A program made the translations under genes and the position numbers. The notes beneath the pieces were generated by a model, which saw only the letters and a list, made by a program, of their open reading frames with translations, was not told where the DNA came from and did no database searches. Below, one piece after another: positions 16,701 through 24,018 of a DNA stretch of 29,532 nucleotides. The stretch is from positions 1 to 29,532 of the forward strand of contig JAUCBJ010000571.1 of assembly GCA_032718475.1 (NCBI GenBank), given 5' to 3'. The DNA is from Nemertoderma westbladi. Its lineage: Eukaryota > Xenacoelomorpha > Nemertodermatida > Nemertodermatidae. The first letter of the stretch is position 1, and each line of letters starts with the position of its first letter.

Positions 16701-18705
16701 TGAGGATGACGAGTCGAGCGCGAGAGAAGTGACCTGCCAAGGTTTCACCGCGGACAGTTCATCAACCAGCGCACGGACGTATTTATCATCGGCCACGTCG
16801 GAAATATTTAGCGTGATTCCGGTGAAACTTACCGGCGATAAGGGATCAAAGCGAATATACGTGATGTTGGACACTGCGTCCACATTATCATATATAGACG
16901 AGGAAGTGGCGAGAGCCGTTTCTAGCTTCCAGGACGCAGAGGAGATCCAAATAGAGTTGAAGTCTATGCATGGAGTAGGAGACCTCAAGGGACACAGAAT
17001 TTCTGTAGAACTAGATTCCATACTTCCGAGAGACCAACATACTCGACAAGAACGAAAAGCTTTGCCATTGGATGGATTTAAGTGTCTAGCTATGAAGGGG
17101 TTCGGCAGGCAGTTAGGTAAGGTGCCGCCGATGAGTCCCATAGCACAGGAGTATTTTGACAAGCTCAGAGTACCCAGACACCAGGTAGGTTATAGGAATG
17201 TTTCTATGTTGATTGGTGCAGAACAGCTGATCGCACACCAAATATGGGAAACGAGACCAGCTGAACTGTATGTAAATGGACCACATGCCCATAGGACTAT
17301 ATTAGGTTGGTATACACGAGTACCCATGTCTTATGAGTTTACAGGTGGCGACAAGCCAATAGATAGATACGACGGATTACAGCCTATGACTGAACCACCG
17401 TTAGTAGAACCGCCAGACATAGACGAGTTTAGGAGAACCTGTATTGACCATTATAGTGACGTTAGCGAGTCGGACGAGGAGTTGATTCCCGATAATGTTA
17501 GGTTGTCGGAACCACTTCACAACGACCGGACAGATAGTGAACCCGAGGACTACTGTTATCAGACCCGTGGGTCTGGTTCAGCGGCCCACGCTACCTATTT
17601 GAGTAACGTTTTGACTTATACCGACATAGTGGAGGGTCAAGTGGCTAAATATCGAGACCTAGACATTTTCCAATACAGTGAGGAGGAATTGCAGAAGGAA
17701 TTGATACGCCAGGACCTCGAGACAGGAGCCAGAACTGTCGAATGGCTGGATAGGGACGCAATGGAACCCGGTGGATATGACTTAGCCATGTCCACGGACG
17801 AGAAACGGTCGCTGGAGATGATGGAAGATACCATACGTCTGCTACCGACTGGACATTTTGAAGTTGGAATGTTGTGGCGTCGACAACCACCTAAGTTGGA
17901 GAACAACTACAGCTTAGCCTTGAAAAGATTGAACGGAGTAAGGGCTCGGTTGTTAAAGAATCCGGACATTAGGGAGAAGTATTGCACCCAGATCAACAAC
18001 TATTTCGCCAAGGGATTTGCTGGGAAGGTAGAGGACCCTGACTTAGTAACGGACCAGACTTACTATCTCCCACACCACTATGTGTCTCACCCTGACAAAC
18101 CTGACAAAGTCCGAGTAGTCAATGACTGCGCAGCAGTCTATAGAGGTATGTCCCTGAATTCAGAGTTGATGGATGGTCCCAACCTGAACAACTATTTGAT
18201 AGGTATACTGTTACGTTTTAGACAGCGGCGATTCGCATTTACTTGTGACATCGAGGCGATGTTCCACCAGGTAAGAGCCTGTAAGGCAGACCAGGATAGC
18301 CTTCGATTTCTCTGGTTTGAGAATGAAGACTTATCCGGCCCAGTGGTTACATACCAAATGTACATTAGGATATTTGGCGCCCGCGATAGTCCAAACGGCA
18401 CGCTGTTTGTTCTAAAGAAAACGGCAACAGCCCAGATTGGTAAGTACCCAGTAGAGGTTATCGAGTCCATCTTGAGAAACTTCTATATGGACGACGGATT
18501 GGTGTCCAAAGACACAGCGGAACAAGCCATAGAAGTGGCTCACGGCCTGCAAGAGTGCTTGGCTACAGGGGGTTTTCCTCTAACCAAGTTCACTACAAAC
18601 TCGGAGGCCCTATTAGAGTCGTTCCCGGTGAAAGATCGCGGGAGCGGAGACATAGAATTGGGGGTAGAACCAATCCCCATGGCGCGAGTACTGGGACTCG
18701 CTTGA
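13711..18705 (+). CDS. gag-pol: BEL gag-pol, main part: Gag, protease and most of RT, ending in a premature TGA
   Basis: The frame resumes after the LINE (first usable internal start GTG 13777) and ends at TGA 18703. Residues from 13711: a long charged coiled coil (~150-310) including an exact 11-residue tandem repeat; a Pro/Thr-rich linker; the DUF1759-like Gag domain (~636-810, F-M-G-N-H-K-H-W-R-T-F); zinc knuckles (16351-16566), one a perfect CX2CX4HX4C (C-W-A-C-L-A-P-G-H-V-R-R-Q-C); aspartic protease with M-L-D-T-A-S-T (Asp codon 16870); then RT with F-T-C-D-I-E-A-M-F-H-Q-V (catalytic Asp codon 18247) and F-Y-M-D-D-G (18481-18498). Gag and pol share one frame, as usual in BEL/Pao. The stop falls in a conserved L-G-L-x-W-N-P context, consistent with TGG to TGA. 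The frame then continues to 19080. The N-terminal 168 codons lie before the LINE. Confidence 0.92.
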   Translation, partial: LFKQTEELAVLAKKAVESQSSDVATRIYDRVLAALLEHHALSERFRRVRTENWLLWASQAQAAQVSDAELRDLVEREEIQDKEERRYQREVTSWLMQSGVVVLGQVLPTTENIQQRTLTPPDDASRDSGDSQVSHARGKVICARSLVSHNSAEERRRRLDEQQAEVLRASEARKEAERERERTRKLDAKLQELEEKGKREQAERERKERELQLEREQKERELQLEREQKERELQLECEQKEHKLEIEKERRALYEEKARVEEESAARRAREEEERKLAQLESARLNLESEERTRKANEIAEKGMRMLEECGASVGTELRELFALQKAEQEAITLVPLTIRESTTTRIPIPGPAITSTRIAKPFSTYRTPVGISASPIAQDPRHQNAPLHTERDNGEFRGETPTGRVLGEPNPRVWNTRTERRPSSKENFRVKPEEGSYERQRITQIEPTMQQNPSQEFITRDELSASLAQAISPHIQPITDMLSNLQLKEATQVRSNSNPSRPELDKVQPSQRVHISEETIPHRPQVRTPVPTISNPNFENSAEKFIQDAWVRASTRKPSRALRTDTESSDEEEDMRRQKSRNYKERRTDAEQVSLNPWERTRLNNPAELNHLLTRNDATLRDIGKFAARQGLPTQQPQKFMGNHKHWRTFKTYVDEQLTNSTFTPNEKFNYLLQMLHREPRAIADNFVGNERAFELAMKTLSDIYGNKTKMAQSIVEDLGKGGRITTPLELLNLANAISNALDILRTVNLPHHGDHAEVLKSVIRRLNMRYRQKWRKLENKLEGQGKVLTLQHIHDMIATDAVAEMKSNFSEENMRESKPVTGKSMVSFDDDRTTVTFNSVDRYNSSTPAFRSDSRVWSGERLDRPRLKQQELPDGFVGCQFCLLKEVRSDDHKLDSCRRFKELNSEQRRVQVRTLDTCWACLAPGHVRRQCPNSKDGCMECGRLHHKLLHADFHTPTDRYLQRNPQRKGSKEPISIRRNTYTGIQDDGYQPGSSDEDDESSAREVTCQGFTADSSSTSARTYLSSATSEIFSVIPVKLTGDKGSKRIYVMLDTASTLSYIDEEVARAVSSFQDAEEIQIELKSMHGVGDLKGHRISVELDSILPRDQHTRQERKALPLDGFKCLAMKGFGRQLGKVPPMSPIAQEYFDKLRVPRHQVGYRNVSMLIGAEQLIAHQIWETRPAELYVNGPHAHRTILGWYTRVPMSYEFTGGDKPIDRYDGLQPMTEPPLVEPPDIDEFRRTCIDHYSDVSESDEELIPDNVRLSEPLHNDRTDSEPEDYCYQTRGSGSAAHATYLSNVLTYTDIVEGQVAKYRDLDIFQYSEEELQKELIRQDLETGARTVEWLDRDAMEPGGYDLAMSTDEKRSLEMMEDTIRLLPTGHFEVGMLWRRQPPKLENNYSLALKRLNGVRARLLKNPDIREKYCTQINNYFAKGFAGKVEDPDLVTDQTYYLPHHYVSHPDKPDKVRVVNDCAAVYRGMSLNSELMDGPNLNNYLIGILLRFRQRRFAFTCDIEAMFHQVRACKADQDSLRFLWFENEDLSGPVVTYQMYIRIFGARDSPNGTLFVLKKTATAQIGKYPVEVIESILRNFYMDDGLVSKDTAEQAIEVAHGLQECLATGGFPLTKFTTNSEALLESFPVKDRGSGDIELGVEPIPMARVLGLA
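14332..14430 (+). repeat. Three 33-bp tandem repeats in the Gag coiled coil
   Basis: Units at 14332, 14365 and 14398, each encoding E-R-E-L-Q-L-E-R-E-Q-K (the third has Cys for the second Arg). The first two copies are identical at nucleotide level, so the expansion is recent. Eleven residues is three helical turns, so each copy lengthens the coil without breaking its helix. Confidence 0.9.
14941..14955 (+). repeat. Dispersed palindrome, copy 2
   Basis: AACCCGCGGGTT is a perfect 12-bp palindrome, followed by TGG as in the other copies. It lies inside gag, in a codon phase different from copies 1, 3 and 4. Confidence 0.7.
17560..17577 (+). repeat. Dispersed palindrome, copy 3 in position order
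   Basis: CAGACCC GT GGGTCTG: a 7-bp stem with a 2-nt centre, between protease and RT. Its codon phase differs from that of the gag copies. Confidence 0.65.
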
Positions 18706-19080
18706 AATCCGAACACGGACAAGTTCCAGGTAAGAGTTAGATTTGAGCCCAGTAGCCCAGACAAAGTTTTGACAAAGAGAATTTGCTTATCGACGTTAAG
18801 TAGACTATTTGACCCGATGAACTTTATCAGTCCGGTAATATTACAGGCACGAGCGTGCATGAGGAAAATTTGGTTATCCGACCTAGAGTGGGACGAACCA
18901 TTATCTCCTATACATGCAAAGCAGTGGAGAGAGTGGGAAGCCGAGTTGCATTTATTGAAAAATATAGATGTGCCCCGATCCTACTTTCCGAATCAGCTGG
19001 TATTTCCAGCTGATCTCGAACTCCACTTGTTCAGTGACGCAAGTGACACCGGCTTTGGTATGGTAGCCTACCTTCGCTGA
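18706..19080 (+). pseudogene. pol: BEL pol continuation: RT end and RNase H start, between two TGA codons
   Basis: Same frame as the preceding gag-pol frame. It contains the RT connection (L-S-T-L-S-R-L-F-D-P-M-N-F-I-S-P-V) and the first RNase H motif H-L-F-S-D-A-S-D-T-G-F-G (Asp codon 19036). It closes at TGA 19078, which follows Y-L-R; a CGA-to-TGA change by CpG deamination is possible but I cannot prove the ancestral codon. Confidence 0.85.
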
Positions 19081-21057
19081 GAGGTAAGTCAGGACAAGTT
19101 TGAGACGGCCTTTGTGACTTCTAGATCAAAGACAATGCCGGTCAAATACATGACTGTCCCTCGTGCAGAGTTACAGGTGGCAGTAGTTTCAGTCGAGGTA
19201 AGTAAGCAGATAATAGAGGAGTTAGACACGACATTGACCTTATTCTATTGGACGGACGCATCCTTGGTGTTAGTATACATTGCAGCCGACAATATTGCAC
19301 TAAAGACATTTGTGGCCAACAGACGCGCTCAGATTGTCGACTTTTCGACGAAGGAACAATGGAGACATTGTCCGGGAGTGTTGAACCCGGCCGACATAAC
19401 TTCGAGAGGTGCTATGCCGGCGGAATTCTGTCAGGAAGAGTCCCAGGAGTTTTGGTTGCATGGACCTGATTTTCTAACGAGGACACAGGAACATTGGCCA
19501 GAGCGACTGAAGATAGTGACCAATCCGATGCCAGAAGATGCAGAAGTCAAAGTGGAGAAAGTCTCTAAGTCAAAGTCTAAAGCCAAACTCAAGTCATTGG
19601 AGTGGCCTGAAGAGTCATTGGAGCGGCCTGAAGAGTTATTGGAGCGGCCTGGAGACCTGTCAGACCTACAGACTTACGTGACGACTAGGTCTGGAAGGGT
19701 AAGTTATGACATAAAACCACCCTTACAGACTAGACGACGGTCACAGTTCGTAAGTGACGGACAGAAAATGACCGACACAATGGAGCCTTTGGTTTCCAAA
19801 CCTGCGGGTTTGGATTCGAAACTTCCATTAACTAGCGGACAACCGTCGCTGGCATTAGAGTCATGCAGTATTTATGATAAATTACTAAATTCGTCTGCCT
19901 CTTGGCTGACAATTTGTAAAAGAACTGCGTGGTTAAGCCGATACGTTTCGTACCTTTGTATAAAACATTCGGAACATTTGAGAGAACCATCGAGCACTAA
20001 TAGTGAGCAAATTCGGAAATTGAAACAACCTCTGACAGAGGATGAGATTGATCAAGCGGAATTAAAGCATTTGAAGCATTATCAAACGTGTGCCTTCCCG
20101 AAAGAATTCCATCTATTATCGGCTCAACGACCAGTTCTCTATAAACCCCTTAGAAAATGGAGTCCATTAATCCATAAGGGTTTGATTTGTCATAGATCGA
20201 GAATCCAGACTGTCGACATAAACTCACAGTTTAGGTTCCCATTGATAATCCCTAGTCACCCAATAGATTTGCAAAGAGCGATTCTATGGGATATACACAA
20301 GAGGTTGCATCACGCGGGAAGGTTACACTGTTTGTCGACAGCGAGACAGCGATTCATTCTATTGCAGCCAAGCAGGGCAGTCGGCACTATGTATGACGCC
20401 TGTCTGGTTTGCAAGAGAATGAACGCCAGAGTATTGGAACAGGAGATGGCTGAACTCCCGGAAGCGAGAGTGCAGGCATATGACCCACCTTTTACGAACA
20501 CAGGGGTGGATTGTTTTGGTCCGATTGAGGCAAAGAGTGGACGGCTGACCCACAAGCGATGGGGTCTGCTACTGACATGCATGGCTAGTAGAGCCATACA
20601 TATCGAGCGTGTGGCAGACATGTCGACCAAATCTCTGCTCCTGGCCTTAAAGAGATTTATGGCCAGGAGAGGACTAGTAAAGGCGTTCTACTCTGATAAG
20701 GGTACAAACTTTGTCGGAGGGAATAGCGAATTAGACGCGGCTCACAAAGCAGCACAGAATAAAGAAATTTCTGCAGCACTTTTACCACAAAGAGTTGAAT
20801 GGAGATTCAATACTCCAGAAAGTCCTTGGAGAGGAGGAAGTTGGGAGCGTTTAGTTCGTTCCATAAAACAGGCCATTGCAAAGACGTTGCCTGTAAACAA
20901 ACAACTTACCGACGACGAACTGGTTACAGCTTTCATTGAAATCGAGCATACCCTAAACTCGAGGCCGATAGCTATGTTGCCAGACGGTTGCATTAACGCC
21001 GAATCATTTGCTAATGCAGAGTCCAGCATTTCTTGTGCCGGCATCAGAACCCATTAG
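19081..21057 (+). pseudogene. pol: BEL pol continuation: RNase H end and integrase, ending in a frameshift
   Basis: Same frame again. RNase H motifs P-R-A-E-L-Q-V (~19156) and Y-W-T-D-A-S (~19243) come first. Next is a linker with a 21-bp repeat (19594-19656, S-L-E-R-P-E-E type) and T-T-R-S-G-R-V. The integrase follows: zinc-binding H-x3-H and C-x2-C (R-L-H-H-A-G; C-L-V-C-K-R), then D-D-E at codons 20509 (V-D-C-F-G-P), 20695 (Y-S-D-K-G-T-N-F) and 20845 (G-G-S-W-E-R-L). Near 21010-21030 the protein slips into the next frame, which carries the expected downstream sequence, so an indel of one or two bases is present. This frame then stops at TAG 21055. Confidence 0.88.
19795..19814 (+). repeat. 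Dispersed palindrome, copy 4 in position order
   Basis: TCCAAACC TGCG GGTTTGGA: perfect 8-bp stem, TGCG loop, inside the pol linker before integrase. Confidence 0.75.
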
Positions 21058-21457
21058 TGCCGACATATATAGTCGTAAGAGCTGGAAAATGACACAATTA
21101 GTTGCGTACACATTCTGGGAATATTGGCGGGATTACTATCTTCCCACCATATCCACCAGAACAAAGTGGTACAAAACGGTTCGGAGCCTCCAAAGAGGAG
21201 ATTACGTATTGATAACCGAGCCGATTGTTAAGAGAAAATACTGGGAGACAGGTGTCATCTTGCACACACACCCAGACGTGCAAAACATAGTGCGCACAGT
21301 CACTGTGAAAATTAGGTGCAAGTGTCCGCACCCAAAGAAGTGTAAAACTAATGGTTTACACACCTTGGACCGACCGGTCCAAGATATCGTGTTATTAGAG
21401 GAGACACGCATCGAGACGGGAGATTATAATTTGTCTCCTGCCTCAAAACAAAATTAG
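21008..21457 (+). pseudogene. pol: BEL pol C-terminus (DUF5641-like), in a shifted frame
   Basis: 149 codons to TAG 21455. Starting around S-P-A-F-L-V-P-A-S-E-P it matches the typical end of BEL/Pao integrase, followed by W-K-M-T-Q-L-V-A-Y-T-F-W-E-Y-W and Y-L-P-T-I-S-T-R-T-K-W, then G-D-Y-V-L-I-T-E. This is the DUF5641-like domain found at the end of BEL Pol proteins. It is displaced by one frame from the integrase segment. A basic Cys-containing patch (C-K-C-P-H-P-K-K-C-K) comes near the end. Confidence 0.85.
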
Positions 21458-21873
21458 TGTTGGACGCAACTCACTTTGTATGCATTCCTCGTATGCAAAT
21501 ACTAGGAAATGCATAGGAGCGGGGTTGTGGTGATTTGCGTTGAGAATTTGTCTGGTGGGTATCAAAACAAAAATTTTATTTTCAAAATTTTTGGAAAATT
21601 AAAAATTAAAAAAATTAGAGTGAACCCAAGACAATTCCAAACGTTGTGTATAGACGCGTTTGAATTCGTCTATAGATAAACAGTAATTTGAAAGGTCGTG
21701 AAGCCTGGAAAATAGCATTTAGAAACCATGGTGACGGCTATATTATGTAGGAGTGTAAATTGAGTTTTGCAACTTCCACAGATTGGTGCCAACAGTACAA
21801 CTAGGGTGCTAAAGGTTAGTAGCACCAGGGCGTACACAGAACCCACTCAGTAGTTTGCAGTGAAGTGTGATGT

Positions 21874-21907
21874 TCGATTATCAAACCTGTGGGTTTGGTA
21901 TAATCGA
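21874..21907 (+). repeat. Dispersed palindrome, copy 5, embedded in a longer hairpin
   Basis: CAAACC TGTG GGTTTG (21882-21897) is the inner stem. TCGATTAT (21874-21881) pairs with ATAATCGA (21900-21907) across a 2-nt bulge, for 14 pairs in total. Confidence 0.75.
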
Positions 21908-22082
21908 GCCTTTCTAACTACTGTAGTTTTAGTACGAGTAATGGGAGTAGTTTGGGCATCAAAAAGTGAGTTGGTCACGGCCAGTTTATCTCCAAAGTTT
22001 TTGCGCTATGCATGGGAATAGGTTAGAGGATAGTTAGGAATGAGACGGGATCTAGAGAGTCGAACCTGAACTGCTGGAAGGC

Positions 22083-22097
22083 GGGGGGGGGGGGGGG
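22083..22097 (+). repeat. G15 homopolymer in the BEL accessory region
   Basis: Fifteen consecutive G, ~60 bp before the accessory ORF and ~1.9 kb before the 3' LTR. It could be an internal polypurine tract or a G-quadruplex former. The length is subject to sequencing error. Confidence 0.7.
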
Positions 22098-22179
22098 AGC
22101 TCAGGAGGTCTGTCCTTCGACGGCATCTAACTGATTTACCCACCGTGTAATTGGTTTGCGTAACGAACTATTGGGATAT

Positions 22180-22680
22180 ATGTATTTGCGGCACAATGAA
22201 CCGCTACCTGCCGTCCGAGATCAATTCGACGGGATGCATCTTTACTGGAGGACTCGAGGCGAGGACGAGGCGACGCCAAAGGGTTTCAACGTATACAAGT
22301 CGTTCTATAAATGCGGTGAATGCATGAACAAACAAGACGTGGCGATTCCCGACCGACTGGACGAGCAACATCCTGAACCGATATTAACGCGATGTCAAGC
22401 TCACCAGTTCCTTAGATACAACGAGGGAGGTTACCCAATGAGCAACCCGATGATCGGTATCGACTTCAGCGGAAAGCGACCTCCGAGACCCATTACGCCG
22501 ACCGTTACGACTTTAGATCCGTATACGGAGATTAAACCCTGTTCGACACCCAGTTTGATAGAGACGACGGCGGCCATTTCGCTATACCGAGCCTACAAGG
22601 ACCTAGAGGCGCGGCGCGAAGCGATTTATACGATATTTACTCCAAATTATTTCAGGAAGTTTCAACGAACGCGTTATTAA
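22180..22680 (+). CDS. Unrecognised accessory ORF between pol and the 3' LTR
   Basis: 166 codons from ATG 22180 (open from 22135; TTG at 22156) to TAA 22678. I do not recognise it. It is hydrophilic and moderately basic, with a C-x2-C pair (Y-K-C-G-E-C) followed ~33 residues on by a single Cys (T-R-C-Q-A-H), a Pro/Thr-rich middle (R-P-P-R-P-I-T-P-T-V-T-T), and a helical basic C-terminus (D-L-E-A-R-R-E-A ... K-F-Q-R-T-R-Y). There is no signal peptide or membrane segment, so it does not look like an envelope gene. Base composition is higher in GC than its surroundings, as for a coding region. It is followed 22 nt later by a strong hairpin. Confidence 0.55.
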   Translation: MYLRHNEPLPAVRDQFDGMHLYWRTRGEDEATPKGFNVYKSFYKCGECMNKQDVAIPDRLDEQHPEPILTRCQAHQFLRYNEGGYPMSNPMIGIDFSGKRPPRPITPTVTTLDPYTEIKPCSTPSLIETTAAISLYRAYKDLEARREAIYTIFTPNYFRKFQRTRY

Positions 22681-22701
22681 GCCCGAATATGTCCAATCCT
22701 T

Positions 22702-22728
22702 TATATATCATCGTCGCTCTGATATATA
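22702..22728 (+). promoter_or_regulatory. Hairpin H1 after the accessory ORF
   Basis: TATATATCA pairs with TGATATATA (9 bp) around the loop TCGTCGCTC. A diverged copy (H2) lies at 23173-23201 with a compensatory base-pair change. Confidence 0.7.
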
Positions 22729-22790
22729 CGTCTAGATTTATTACCCAGCGCACAATTGGCGGCCTAAGGAGACTCGTTTGGGGTCATTGA

Positions 22791-23138
22791 CCTCTGAACG
22801 AGTGGAGGATCAGGACCGCCGCGCCCACAGCGACAACAGCCGGAGCTCACAGCTCGCGGCAAGTGCCAGAAGGAGGAGTCCTTGGCAAGCGTCAAGCCAA
22901 GGACGAGCAGTTCCTACAATTGAAGAAGGAGGAGTTGGCGGAGGCGCCTACAGGGACACGGCAAATGGGACGAGGCCGAGGGAGGAGCACCAGTCGGGAG
23001 ATAGTCGGTGCCCAGGGAACGTCGTCGCCGGTTCCGGGAATTGACGCCTCAAGGACGCCGTCAACAGAGTCTACAGGGGGTAGACTGGTGTATCTGGAGA
23101 GGGGAGCGAGCCCAAGAGACCCAGGAGCTAGCCGATGA
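22791..23138 (+). CDS. Possible second accessory ORF, basic and Gly/Arg-rich
   Basis: Open from 22791 (after TGA 22788) to TGA 23136, 115 codons; GTG at 22863, no early ATG. It contains a Lys/Glu helix (F-L-Q-L-K-K-E-E-L-A-E-A) and G-R-G-R-G-R-S-T-S-R, so an RNA-binding character is possible. Another frame is open over 22778-23044, so the coding assignment is uncertain. GC content is well above the flanks. A hairpin homologous to H1 follows 35 nt after the stop, mirroring the arrangement of the ORF upstream. Confidence 0.3.
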   Translation, partial: PLNEWRIRTAAPTATTAGAHSSRQVPEGGVLGKRQAKDEQFLQLKKEELAEAPTGTRQMGRGRGRSTSREIVGAQGTSSPVPGIDASRTPSTESTGGRLVYLERGASPRDPGASR

Positions 23139-23172
23139 GACTATAATATCACGGAGCGACAGACTCTTAGAC

Positions 23173-23201
23173 ATATACATCATCGTTGCTCTGATGTATA
23201 T
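23173..23201 (+). promoter_or_regulatory. Hairpin H2 after the second accessory frame
   Basis: ATATACATCA pairs with TGATGTATAT (10 bp) around the loop TCGTTGCTC. Relative to H1 the fifth pair of the shared 9-bp stem changes from T-A to C-G, and the loop differs by one base. Confidence 0.7.
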
Positions 23202-23419
23202 CGTAGGTTTTGATCAATCATTAGACTGGACTCATATACACTAGTCGTATCCATATTTTAGAATTTTATTTTCGAAGGCCGAAAAATATTGAAAGGAAAT
23301 ACTTTTCTTTATAGTCCGTTGGAAATATGATTTTGAGCCTATACTATATTTGATTTTGTGTATATGACTTTATTTGCTCTAAAGTTTATTGAAAGAGGCA
23401 AAGGAAGTGATTGGGGAGA

Positions 23420-23435
23420 CAAACCCGCGGGTTTG
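23420..23435 (+). repeat. Dispersed palindrome, copy 6 (perfect 16 bp)
   Basis: CAAACCCGCGGGTTTG is its own reverse complement. It is non-coding and is the most perfect of the six copies. Confidence 0.8.
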
Positions 23436-23721
23436 GCTTACTCCTTTCACTTATCTGAGTAATCATCAAACCAAGATTATTTGCGTTTTATAAGAAATTA
23501 AGTAAAGTCCGAAAATGAAAGAAATTATTACGTATTTTATATTTAGTTTGATTATCGGCCTTTAATGCAATTTAGTTAAAAATTTAGCTTCAAATACGTT
23601 TATATTTAGTTTATTTTGTTAATGTTGATCGTTAATTTGAGATGGGAAATGGGGGACATTGTCCTAGCCATGTTCCATTTCAATAGGTAGACCGTCAATT
23701 TGTAAATAAATAAATGAAAGT

Positions 23722-23900
23722 AATATATTTTGTAAATTTAATTTTGTATGTAATAATCATTATGCAGTGAGAGAGATAATATTTTGTAAATTTAATTTCT
23801 ATGTAGTAATCGTTAAACAGTGAGAGAGATAATATTTTTGTAAATTTAATTTGTATGTAAACCCATTATGCAATATCTATGGCAATATTTGTAAATAGTA
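23722..23900 (+). repeat. ~53-bp tandem repeat just upstream of the 3' LTR (3.3 copies)
   Basis: Units start at 23722, 23778, 23831 and 23884 (partial), each opening AATATTTTGTAAATTTAATT (small variations). Two units contain CATTATGCA, which also occurs in the 24-bp units of the LTR that starts ~120 bp downstream. Confidence 0.8.
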
Positions 23901-24018
23901 GAATTTATAGTACCAAGTTATTTCGATTATTTGAAAGAAATTTTATTTTGTTTTGTATACATCACCTTATACTCTTCTACAGTTGGAGGGAAACATTGTA
24001 TGATTTCCCTTGGAGCGG

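Larger units (their letters stand above)
21458..22134 (+). other. BEL accessory region, untranslated part with several structures
   Basis: No convincing gene. It holds the segment complementary to the leader (21773-21803), a hairpin GGTGCTA / TAGCACC (21805-21826), palindrome copy 5 inside a larger stem (21874-21907), and a G15 tract (22083-22097). Most BEL elements have little sequence between pol and the 3' LTR; here it is 2.56 kb. Confidence 0.7.
23202..24018 (+). other. AT-rich end of the BEL internal region, up to the 3' LTR
   Basis: No gene. It holds palindrome copy 6 (23420-23435), a ~53-bp tandem repeat (23722-23900) and, just before the LTR, GGAGGGAAACATTGTATGAT followed by TTCCCTTGGAGCGG. 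No uninterrupted polypurine tract borders the LTR; GGAGGGAAA at 23986-23994 is the nearest candidate. Confidence 0.65.

Noticed and set aside
22180-22680. Envelope gene
   Set aside because: The product has no signal peptide, fusion peptide or membrane segment, and only three Cys.
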